A stretch of 6,144 nt of DNA. It comes from Candidatus Parcubacteria bacterium (GTDB lineage Bacteria > Patescibacteriota > Patescibacteriia > CAIXNZ01). The translations under genes were made by a program, and so were the position numbers. Location: assembly GCA_026395675.1 (NCBI GenBank), contig JAPLYF010000080.1:1-6144 (forward strand). Direction: 5' to 3'. Below the pieces are notes generated by a model. That model saw only the letters and a program-made list of their open reading frames with translations, searched no databases and was not told where the DNA came from. Shown here one piece after another: positions 1 through 4,360 of the stretch; positions within the stretch are counted from its first letter, which is position 1, and every line of letters begins with the position of its first letter.

Positions 1-1
1 A

Positions 2-30
2 TTGACAAAGGGTAAAATATATGGTATTAT
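2..30 (+). promoter_or_regulatory. Sigma-70-type promoter for the zinc-ribbon mini-gene
   Basis: A perfect -35 box TTGACA lies at 2-7, followed by a 17-bp spacer and a -10 box TATTAT at 25-30 (one mismatch to TATAAT). The bases TGG at 22-24 give an extended -10 (TGn). Transcription should start near 36-38. This is the most consensus-like promoter in the window and it points at the small gene starting at 76. The start point itself is inferred. Confidence 0.75.
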
Positions 31-36
31 GGTTAA

Positions 37-53
37 TTGGAGAATTTCTCCAA
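37..53. promoter_or_regulatory. Perfect 8-bp dyad at the expected transcription start
   Basis: TTGGAGAA (37-44) and TTCTCCAA (46-53) are exact inverted copies around a single T. As DNA it sits at about +1, a usual place for a repressor operator. As RNA it would give a 5'-terminal hairpin with a 6-bp stem and an AATTT loop, which could protect the message. The sequence alone does not choose between the two. Confidence 0.5.
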
Positions 54-62
54 AATACTATT

Positions 63-69
63 AAGGAGG
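63..69 (+). promoter_or_regulatory. Strong ribosome binding site (AAGGAGG)
   Basis: AAGGAGG at 63-69 is a full Shine-Dalgarno core, six bases before the ATG at 76. It fixes the start of the 42-residue protein. None of the other genes in the window has a comparable site. Confidence 0.8.
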
Positions 70-75
70 CTAGCC

Positions 76-204
76 ATGGTATGCTGGCGGAAATGTCCGA
101 TGTGTGGGAACTATTATTCTGGTGACATTAATGGAGGGAAATGTTCCTGCGGCTACAAATTTGGCCGCGCAATGATCTCCAAGATTTGGGGGTTATTTGC
201 ATGA
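76..204 (+). CDS. 42-residue zinc-ribbon-like small protein
   Basis: I do not recognise this protein as a named family. It begins MVCWRKCPMCGN and carries C7-x2-C10-G and C23-x-C25-G, two short cysteine knuckles 12 residues apart that could together hold one zinc (or iron) ion, as in zinc-ribbon and rubredoxin-like folds. C3 is an extra cysteine. The C-terminal tail (about 31-42) is basic and then hydrophobic, ending KIWGLFA. The start is set by AAGGAGG six bases upstream. It has its own promoter (2-30) and its own strong terminator (224-277), so it appears to be a one-gene transcript. Possible roles include nucleic-acid or protein binding, but nothing visible decides this. The second cysteine pair has one spacer residue instead of the usual two, which is atypical. 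Confidence that it is translated is fairly high; function is unknown. Confidence 0.72.
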   Translation: MVCWRKCPMCGNYYSGDINGGKCSCGYKFGRAMISKIWGLFA

Positions 205-223
205 ATACGATAGAGCACCAGTA

Positions 224-277
224 AGGCGCGTCACGAGTGCGACAAAGTTGCAAGTGGCGCGCCTCTTTTATTTTTTT
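224..277 (+). terminator. Two-part hairpin terminator of the mini-gene
   Basis: Outer stem: 224-234 pairs with 254-264 over 11 bp, mostly G-C with one G-T wobble (core GGCGCG/CGCGCC). A second, inner stem pairs TGCGAC (238-243) with GTTGCA (247-252) around an AAA loop. A T-rich tract with a few interruptions follows (266-277). This is a Rho-independent terminator of unusual length and G+C content for the window, 19 bases after the stop codon at 204. Confidence 0.85.
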
Positions 278-297
278 ATGGATTTTTGGTAAGATAA

Positions 298-374
298 GGA
301 TACTTGATTTAAGGATACTAATTTACTAATTGGATACTAATTATACTTATATTTCACCCAATTCCAATTAGTAT
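298..374. repeat. Short direct and inverted repeats in the spacer before rarA
   Basis: GGATACT occurs at 298-304, 313-319 and 332-338. TACTAATTGGA (324-334) returns as its exact reverse complement TCCAATTAGTA at 363-373. The 224-base stretch between the stop at 204 and rarA contains no gene that I can see, only this cluster, the terminator before it and the palindrome after it. Confidence 0.6.
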
Positions 375-380
375 TATTAG

Positions 381-402
381 TCCCGAAGGGATCCCTTTGG
401 GA
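381..402. repeat. 22-bp near-perfect palindrome upstream of rarA
   Basis: TCCCGAAGGG (381-390) and CCCTTTGGGA (393-402) pair over 10 bp with one G-T wobble, separated by AT. It can also fold as two small adjacent hairpins, TCCC-GAA-GGGA and TCCC-TTT-GGGA. It lies 26 bases before the rarA ATG and just upstream of AT-rich -10-like hexamers (TATATT at 406-411 and 414-419), so it could be an operator or a dispersed repeat. It has no T-tract, so it is not a standard terminator. Confidence 0.5.
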
Positions 403-428
403 TAATATATTTGTATATTAGTAACATT

Positions 429-1676
429 ATGGATTTATTTGATAAAAATTTAAGCATTAACGCGCCTTTAGCTGACAGGATGCGTCCTTTGAGTTTTGAG
501 GAATTTGTGGGCCAGGAGCAAATTGTGGGTGCCAAAACTTTACTGCGTCAGGCGATTGAAAGCGATAATTTGCCTTCTATAATTTTTTGGGGTCCGCCAG
601 GGACTGGCAAAACAACCTTGGCTAAAATCATTGCCCAAAAAACCCAGGCATTTTTTGTGCCATTTTCAGCTGTGACCAGCGGTGTTAAGGAATTGCGAGA
701 AACCATTAAGTTGGCGATTGAAAGAAAGAAATTCAAAGACCAGAAAACAATTTTATTTATTGATGAAATTCACCGCTGGAATAAAGCTCAGCAAGACGCT
801 TTATTGCCATATGTGGAAAAAGGCATTGTGACTTTAATTGGCGCGACAACTGAAAATCCTTCATTTGAAGTTAATTCTGCCTTGCTCTCCCGTTGCCGGG
901 TTTTTGTTTTAAATCTCTTGGAACAGGCTGAATTAAAAAAAATAATTTTCAGCGCTTTACAGGATAAAGAAAAGGGTTTGGGTAATTTTAGTGTTCGAAT
1001 TAATGAAGAAGTTTTGGACTTTTTAACCCAAATGGCTAATGGCGATGCCCGCATTGCGTTAAATGCTTTGGAATTTGCTGTCAATTCTATTAAGCCAGAT
1101 AATAATGGTTTAATAACTTTGGATAAAAAAATAATTGAACAGGCCTTACAAAAAAGCTATCTCTATGACAAAGCCGGGGAACAGCATTATAATATTATTT
1201 CTGCTTTGCATAAGAGCATGCGCGGTTCTGATGCTGATGCCTCATTATATTGGTTAGGCAGAATGATTGAATCAGGCGAAGATCCGCTTTATATTGCCAG
1301 GCGCTTGATTCGTTTTGCTTCTGAAGATATTGGCTTGGCTGACCCAAATGCTTTGGTCCAGACGGTTTCAGCTTATACTGCTTGTCATTATTTGGGTTAT
1401 CCAGAGTGTGATGTGATTTTAGCCCAAGCCGTGGCTTATATGGCTAAAGCACCCAAAGACAATAATCTTTATATTGGCTTAGGCAAGGTTAAAGCAGACA
1501 TTAGAAATTTGCCCAATGAGCCAGTGCCTTTGCATCTGCGCAATGCGCCGACTAAACTTATGAAAGATTTGGACTATGGCAAGGATTATAAATATACGCC
1601 TAATTATAATAATCCAGAAGACGCCAAACAGGATTACTTGCCGGAGAAATTAAAAGGCAAAAAATATTTACAATAA
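429..1676 (+). CDS. rarA: Replication-associated recombination protein A (RarA/MgsA, AAA+ ATPase)
   Basis: RarA is a clamp-loader-like AAA+ ATPase that acts at stalled replication forks and at single-strand/duplex DNA junctions (family knowledge: E. coli RarA, eukaryotic Mgs1/WRNIP1). The 415-residue protein shows the family signatures in order: ARMRP-like entry (ADRMRP, 15-20), Walker A GPPGTGKTT (55-63), AVTSGVKELRE (81-91), Walker B ILFIDEIHRWNK (108-119), sensor 1 GATTENPSFE (138-147), arginine-finger region ALLSRCRV (151-158), sensor 2 GDAR (205-208), and the C-terminal oligomerisation part with ISALHKSMRGSDADASLYW and HLRNAPTKLMK. I chose ATG 429 over an in-frame TTG at 411 because MDLFDKN matches the usual N-terminus and ATG is the better start. 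No Shine-Dalgarno site is visible. It ends about 30 residues earlier than E. coli RarA, by a short C-terminal tail only. All catalytic motifs are intact. Confidence 0.95.
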   Translation: MDLFDKNLSINAPLADRMRPLSFEEFVGQEQIVGAKTLLRQAIESDNLPSIIFWGPPGTGKTTLAKIIAQKTQAFFVPFSAVTSGVKELRETIKLAIERKKFKDQKTILFIDEIHRWNKAQQDALLPYVEKGIVTLIGATTENPSFEVNSALLSRCRVFVLNLLEQAELKKIIFSALQDKEKGLGNFSVRINEEVLDFLTQMANGDARIALNALEFAVNSIKPDNNGLITLDKKIIEQALQKSYLYDKAGEQHYNIISALHKSMRGSDADASLYWLGRMIESGEDPLYIARRLIRFASEDIGLADPNALVQTVSAYTACHYLGYPECDVILAQAVAYMAKAPKDNNLYIGLGKVKADIRNLPNEPVPLHLRNAPTKLMKDLDYGKDYKYTPNYNNPEDAKQDYLPEKLKGKKYLQ

Positions 1677-1703
1677 AAAAGTGCTTTAGGCGCTTTTTAT
1701 TTT
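1677..1703 (+). terminator. Rho-independent terminator after rarA
   Basis: AAAAGTGC (1677-1684) pairs with GCGCTTTT (1690-1697) around the loop TTTAG, with one G-T wobble, and is followed by a T-rich tract (1694-1703). It starts directly after the rarA stop codon. Its core GCTTTAGGC is identical to the core of the terminator at 4302-4332. Confidence 0.75.
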
Positions 1704-1728
1704 GACAAATTTTTGCTAAAATTATATT
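1702..1728 (+). promoter_or_regulatory. Promoter candidate for the PF04020-type membrane protein
   Basis: TTGACA at 1702-1707 can serve as -35 with TATATT at 1723-1728 (15-bp spacer, short). Alternatively TGCTAAAAT at 1714-1722 is an extended -10 with no good -35. The 17 bases 1706-1722 are repeated exactly upstream of the penicillin-binding protein gene (4338-4354), which supports a promoter role for the TGCTAAAAT part. It overlaps the T-tract of the preceding terminator. Confidence 0.55.
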
Positions 1729-1732
1729 AGGC

Positions 1733-1754
1733 AATTAACAATTAACAATTTAAC
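1733..1754 (+). repeat. Three 7-8 base tandem units in the leader
   Basis: AATTAAC (1733-1739), AATTAAC (1740-1746) and AATTTAAC (1747-1754) follow one another directly and end two bases before the ATG at 1757. The leader is thus unstructured, A/U-rich and without a Shine-Dalgarno site. Confidence 0.6.
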
Positions 1755-1756
1755 CT

Positions 1757-2095
1757 ATGTACCTACTTTTGCGCTGGATAATCAATGCTTTGGCTATTTT
1801 GGCCATTGCGTATTTTGTGCCCGGTATAGTTGTTTCTGGTTTTTACGCTGCTTTGATTGCAGCTCTAGTTTTGGGCATTATCAATGCTTTATTGCGTCCT
1901 ATTTTGATACTTTTGACTTTGCCAGTAAATGTTTTAACTCTGGGTTTGTTCACTTTATTTATCAATGCAATTCTGTTCTGGCTGGCCAGCACTATTGTCA
2001 AAGGATTTTCAGTGGCTGATTTTAAGGCCGCTTTTATTGGAGCTTTGATAATGTGGCTAGTTTCCTGGATTACCAACTGGCTTTTTAGAAGTTAA
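1757..2095 (+). CDS. Small four-helix membrane protein, phage-holin-4 superfamily type (PF04020)
   Basis: A 112-residue, very hydrophobic protein with four likely membrane helices at roughly residues 4-22, 27-50, 53-78 and 90-109. The pattern RWIINALAILAIAYFVPGIVV, followed by IINALLRPILILLTLPVNVLTLGLFTLFINA, matches PF04020, a family annotated as phage holin family 4 or DUF360 (YvlD-like). The conserved stretch N-A-L-x-RP-x3-L-TLP-x3-LTLGLF is intact. These proteins are chromosomal and common in free-living bacteria; the phage-holin label is by name only and their function is not established. The gene has a promoter candidate of its own and a hairpin terminator directly at its stop codon, so it is probably transcribed alone or reads through into queH. 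The ATG is preceded by an A/U-rich leader with no Shine-Dalgarno site. Confidence 0.85.
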   Translation: MYLLLRWIINALAILAIAYFVPGIVVSGFYAALIAALVLGIINALLRPILILLTLPVNVLTLGLFTLFINAILFWLASTIVKGFSVADFKAAFIGALIMWLVSWITNWLFRS

Positions 2096-2131
2096 AATGT
2101 CACACTGAGCATGTCGAAGTGTGGCATTTTT
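2094..2131 (+). terminator. Hairpin terminator carrying a TGAGC-TCGAA loop element
   Basis: Bases 2094-2106 pair with 2118-2130 over 13 bp with one G-T wobble (core CACACT/AGTGTG). The loop GAGCATGTCGA spans 2107-2117. The descending arm ends in five T bases (2127-2131). It starts inside the TAA stop of the gene at 1757. The core TGAGCATGTCGAA resembles a dispersed palindromic element (CACTGAGCTTGTCGAAGTG) that I recall from many bacterial genomes; I cannot check copies here. Confidence 0.75.
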
Positions 2132-2173
2132 GCCTCGCTGATGGTTCGATTAAGCTCACCATGACAGCTCGGC
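2132..2173 (+). repeat. Second hairpin, opposite-orientation loop, abutting the queH start
   Basis: GCC (2132-2134) pairs with GGC (2171-2173), GCTG (2137-2140) with CAGC (2165-2168), and ATGGT (2141-2145) with ACCAT (2158-2162). A TC/TC internal loop and a GA bulge interrupt the stem. The 12-base loop TCGATTAAGCTC (2146-2157) is nearly the reverse complement of the loop of the preceding hairpin. It ends one base before the queH ATG. No promoter is visible here. Confidence 0.6.
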
Positions 2174-2174
2174 T

Positions 2175-2711
2175 ATGAAAGAAAAATTATTGCTTCATGT
2201 TTGTTGTGCGCCTTGCAGTATTTATGTGATTAATCAGCTTTTAGAAAAATTTGAGCTGACAGTTTATTTTTTCAACCCTAATATTTTCCCTGAGGAAGAA
2301 TATTGGCAGCGCTTGGCTGAGATTAAAAATTTTTGTCAAGGCAGAAATATAAATTATCTGGAAGAAGAATATAGGCCAAAAAGCTGGTTAAATTTCATAA
2401 AGGGTTATGAAAATGAAAAAGAAAGGGGATTGCGATGTGATTTGTGTTTTCTTTTCCGGTTAAATAAGTCAGCTGAATATGCTAAGTTTAATGATTTTGA
2501 CTGGTTTTCAACAACTTTGACCATGGGCAGGCAAAAGAATTCTTTTCAGGTCATGCAAGCCGGACGTAAGGCCGAGGACAGATACCGCGTTAAATTTTGG
2601 GACCAGGATTTTAAAAAGAATTTTGGCGTGCAAATTTCTGACTGGCTGGCAAAAAAATTGGGACTTTATAGACAGGAATATTGTGGTTGCGTTTTTTCAA
2701 AAAAGATTTAA
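2175..2711 (+). CDS. queH: Epoxyqueuosine reductase QueH
   Basis: QueH (formerly DUF208) performs the last step of queuosine synthesis, reducing epoxyqueuosine to queuosine in the wobble position of tRNAs with GUN anticodons; it replaces the unrelated cobalamin-dependent QueG and uses an iron-sulfur cluster (family knowledge). The 178-residue protein has the full cysteine set: HVCCAPC at 8-14 (C10, C11, C14), RCDLC at 87-91 (C88, C91) and YCGC at 169-172 (C170, C172). Other family marks are FNPNIFPEEEYWQR (33-46), STTLT (112-116), DFKKNFG (145-151) and YRQEYCGC (165-172). After TLT the segment MGRQKN replaces the more usual SP-x-KN type, a modest divergence. No other queuosine gene lies in the window. 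The ATG has no Shine-Dalgarno site and directly follows a hairpin (2132-2173). Length is normal for the family. Confidence 0.92.
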   Translation: MKEKLLLHVCCAPCSIYVINQLLEKFELTVYFFNPNIFPEEEYWQRLAEIKNFCQGRNINYLEEEYRPKSWLNFIKGYENEKERGLRCDLCFLFRLNKSAEYAKFNDFDWFSTTLTMGRQKNSFQVMQAGRKAEDRYRVKFWDQDFKKNFGVQISDWLAKKLGLYRQEYCGCVFSKKI

Positions 2712-2773
2712 GATATAAGATATAAGATTTAAGTTTAGGCTTATATCTTAATTCCTAAATCTTAAATCTTATA
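2710..2773. repeat. 7-base tandem repeats with inverted copies between queH and the next gene
   Basis: AAGATAT (2710-2716), AAGATAT (2717-2723) and AAGATTT (2724-2730) run in tandem. The segment 2721-2739 pairs with 2754-2773 with a one-base bulge, and CTTATATCTT (2740-2749) in its loop is the exact reverse complement of AAGATATAAG (2710-2719). The whole spacer is therefore one imperfect, A/T-rich hairpin with alternative folds. It lacks a T-tract, so transcription may continue. Confidence 0.7.
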
Positions 2774-2776
2774 AAT

Positions 2777-3109
2777 ATGACTGAAGAAAAATGGGAGGAA
2801 ATCAAAGAAATGGTTAATAAAAATTTTGAAGTTTTGGCCAATGAAATCAGTGAATTACCCAAGGAGCGGGGCCAGGGCACTAAAGAGGATTTGATTTTTA
2901 TTGGGCCTTTAGGCAAAATGAAATTGGAGTTTATAATTAAGCCCTTGGTTATTGGCAGAAAAACCCATTATTCAAAACGCATGGGCACGAGCGCCAAAGT
3001 TGATTATATTACTTCAGAAACAGAAAAAGTGCGGACGTTTCTGGCTCATAAATGGGATGAGGCGGCTGAAAATTGGACAGAAATAGATGCTGCGCAGTTC
3101 GGACAATAA
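2777..3109 (+). CDS. Hypothetical protein, 110 residues, soluble
   Basis: I do not recognise this protein. It has no signal peptide, no membrane segment and no cysteine. The first 30 residues (MTEEKWEEIKEMVNKNFEVL onward) are strongly charged and look helical, probably a short coiled coil. Residues 36-75 (from KEDLIFIGPLGKMKLEF through RKTHYSKR) alternate hydrophobic and polar residues in a way that suggests a beta-sheet domain, and 80-103 return to acidic helix. The start ATG follows the repeat hairpin after queH without a Shine-Dalgarno site. It is co-directional with queH and the two genes downstream, so it may share their transcript. It is likely a real gene: frame open over its full length, normal-looking amino-acid composition, and no competing frame. 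Function is unknown. Confidence 0.72.
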   Translation: MTEEKWEEIKEMVNKNFEVLANEISELPKERGQGTKEDLIFIGPLGKMKLEFIIKPLVIGRKTHYSKRMGTSAKVDYITSETEKVRTFLAHKWDEAAENWTEIDAAQFGQ

Positions 3110-3118
3110 TAATTAATT

Positions 3119-3174
3119 CCGAAAGCCGAATTCTGAAAGCCGAATTGGTCTTAATTAATAATTTGGCGTTCGGC
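3119..3174. repeat. CCGAA repeat cluster in the 83-base spacer
   Basis: GAAAGCCGAATT occurs twice with a 14-base period (3121-3132 and 3135-3146). CCGAA occurs at 3119-3123, 3126-3130 and 3140-3144, and its inverse TTCGG at 3169-3173 and also at 3098-3102 inside the preceding gene's end. Hairpins can form between the direct and inverted copies. There is no T-tract and no visible promoter. Confidence 0.6.
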
Positions 3175-3192
3175 ATTCATAATTCAAAAAGT

Positions 3193-3528
3193 ATGTTTTT
3201 CTTTAAACAAATTGATAAAAAAATGATTTTTAAATTCGGGATTGGCGGCGGTTTGGCTGAGATTATTTATGTTCTTCTAGTTGCTCTAATTATTTCTTTT
3301 GCCAATCAGGTCATGCCGCAATCGCCTTTTTATTGGGGCTTTGCCTTTTTTTTGCTTTTACTTGTTTTAAGCGCGGCTATCTCTGGTTTTTTTGTTATGG
3401 GTTACCCAATTTATTTGGCTTTGCAAAAAAGATACCAAGAAGCGATAATGACCTTGTTAATTACATTAATAACAATTTTTGGGGGCTTTGTAATTGTTTT
3501 TGCCTTTATGTTTTTAATTAAATATTAA
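3193..3528 (+). CDS. Small three-helix membrane protein, unknown function
   Basis: I do not recognise a named family. From ATG 3193 the protein has 111 residues: a short basic N-terminus (MFFFKQIDKKMIFKF), then a glycine-rich entry GIGGGLAE (16-23) and three likely membrane helices at about 21-38, 46-70 and 86-109. Between helices 2 and 3 lies a short basic loop (LQKRYQEA, 77-84). The frame stays open further upstream to a TTG at 3073, but that would overlap the previous gene and add the repeat-derived sequence, so I prefer 3193; ATG 3223 is a second option. It is separated by only 10 bases from the slipin gene, so the two are very probably co-transcribed and may act together in the membrane. 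It shows no NfeD-like soluble domain, so it is not the usual slipin partner. Confidence 0.72.
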   Translation: MFFFKQIDKKMIFKFGIGGGLAEIIYVLLVALIISFANQVMPQSPFYWGFAFFLLLLVLSAAISGFFVMGYPIYLALQKRYQEAIMTLLITLITIFGGFVIVFAFMFLIKY

Positions 3529-3538
3529 TCATAAAATT

Positions 3539-4282
3539 ATGGCTTATGTTTGGTTGCTGATTGCTGTGGCTATTGTAATTTTAAGCTTTTTGCGACAAGT
3601 CAATCAGTACGAAAGGGGGGTAAAATTTACCATGGGCAGGTTTAGCAAGGCAGTTAACCCTGGCTGGCGTTTGGTGGTGCCGGTTTTCCAGATGATGAAA
3701 AAAATAGACATGCGCTTGAAAGCAGTTGATGTCCCAAATCAGGAAGCAATTACCAAGGATAATGTTTCCTGCCAGATTAATGCCGTGATTTACTATAAAA
3801 TTGTAGATTCAGCCAAGGCAGTGATTGAAGTTGAAAATTTTTACTATGCTGTTTCCCAGTTAGCCCAGACAACCATGAGAAATGTAGTTGGCGAAGTGAC
3901 TCTGGATGAATTATTGACCCAAAGAGACCAGGTTTCACAGAAAATTAAAAGTATCGTTGATCAGATTACTGAAAAATGGGGGATCAGCGTTGATTCCGTT
4001 GATTTAAAAGACATTGTTTTGCCAGAAAGCATGAAAAGGACAATGGCCAAACAAGCTGAAGCAGAAAGAGAAAAAAGAGCCGTGATCATTAATTCAGAGG
4101 GCGAAGTTATTGCGGCTGCTAATATTGCCAAGGCCGCTCAGACTTTATCTGCATCGCCTGGTGCTCTTCACTTAAGAACTTTGAATTCCATTAATGATAT
4201 TTCTTCAGATGAATCAAATACTGTTATTTTCTGCGTCCCCTTAGAAGCATTAAGAGCGCTGGAAGGATTTAATAAAAAATAA
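3539..4282 (+). CDS. Slipin (stomatin/band 7, SPFH-domain membrane protein)
   Basis: A 247-residue member of the SPFH superfamily, membrane-anchored scaffold proteins that form large oligomers and organise membrane microdomains or regulate proteases (family knowledge). One N-terminal membrane helix (about 4-18) is followed by the SPFH domain: NQYERGVKFTMGRF (22-35), NPGWRLVVPVF (40-50), RLKAVDVPNQEAITKDNVSCQINAV split over 59-83, then TLDELLTQRDQVSQKI (121-136) and WGISVDSVDLKDIVLPESM (147-165). The helical region AKQAEAEREKRAVIINSEGE (170-189) is the coiled-coil stretch typical of slipins. The C-terminus is short. It starts 10 bases after the three-helix membrane protein and is followed by a strong terminator, so it is the last gene of its transcript. 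No NfeD gene, the frequent slipin partner, is adjacent on either side. No Shine-Dalgarno site is visible. Confidence 0.92.
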   Translation: MAYVWLLIAVAIVILSFLRQVNQYERGVKFTMGRFSKAVNPGWRLVVPVFQMMKKIDMRLKAVDVPNQEAITKDNVSCQINAVIYYKIVDSAKAVIEVENFYYAVSQLAQTTMRNVVGEVTLDELLTQRDQVSQKIKSIVDQITEKWGISVDSVDLKDIVLPESMKRTMAKQAEAEREKRAVIINSEGEVIAAANIAKAAQTLSASPGALHLRTLNSINDISSDESNTVIFCVPLEALRALEGFNKK

Positions 4283-4301
4283 GGATATAAACAGACCCTT
4301 G

Positions 4302-4332
4302 AAAGAATCGGCTTTAGGCCGGTTCTTTTTTT
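4302..4332 (+). terminator. Strong Rho-independent terminator after the slipin gene
   Basis: Bases 4302-4312 pair with 4318-4328 over 11 bp with one G-T wobble (core CGGC/GCCG), loop TTTAG (4313-4317), and seven T bases at 4326-4332. It shares the core GCTTTAGGC with the terminator at 1677-1703. Confidence 0.88.
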
Positions 4333-4337
4333 ATACT

Positions 4338-4354
4338 CAAATTTTTGCTAAAAT
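4338..4354 (+). promoter_or_regulatory. Extended -10 promoter candidate for the penicillin-binding protein gene
   Basis: TGCTAAAAT (4346-4354) is an extended -10 element, TGn plus TAAAAT. A -35 at the normal distance would fall in the T-tract of the terminator, which is poor. The 17 bases 4338-4354 are identical to 1706-1722. The -10 ends seven bases before the ATG at 4361, so the predicted transcript would begin at or next to the start codon. Confidence 0.5.
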
Positions 4355-4360
4355 AAGGTT

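Noticed and set aside
201..224. Seven-codon frame MNTIEHQ whose ATG overlaps the stop of the 42-residue gene (ATGA)
   Set aside because: Too short to support, has no ribosome binding site of its own, and ends at the first base of the terminator stem; chance is enough to explain it.
411..428. TTG start six codons upstream of the chosen rarA start
   Set aside because: The ATG at 429 gives the usual RarA N-terminus; the TTG has no ribosome binding site and overlaps -10-like sequence.
788..1084. Open frame of 98 codons on the minus strand inside rarA
   Set aside because: It is antisense to a gene with strong family motifs and its translation looks like no protein I know.
1702..1722. TTGACA paired with TAAAAT at 1717-1722 as a standard promoter
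   Set aside because: The spacer would be only 9 bp, far too short; the two boxes cannot work together, although each may be used separately.
1757..2095. Prophage remnant suggested by the phage-holin family name
   Set aside because: No other phage gene is nearby and PF04020 members are common chromosomal membrane proteins.
2161..2178. Five-codon frame MTARL ending in an ATGA overlap with the queH start
   Set aside because: Lies within the hairpin arm and is too short to distinguish from chance.
2710..2773. CRISPR-like array
   Set aside because: Units of 7 bases without spacers are simple tandem repeats, not CRISPR repeats; no cas gene is present.
3073..3192. N-terminal extension of the three-helix membrane protein from a TTG
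   Set aside because: It would overlap the preceding gene by 37 bases and translate the CCGAA repeat cluster; the ATG at 3193 is more plausible.
3333..3521. Alternative plus-strand frame inside the three-helix membrane protein
   Set aside because: Overlaps a frame with clear membrane-helix periodicity and ends at nearly the same point; no independent evidence.
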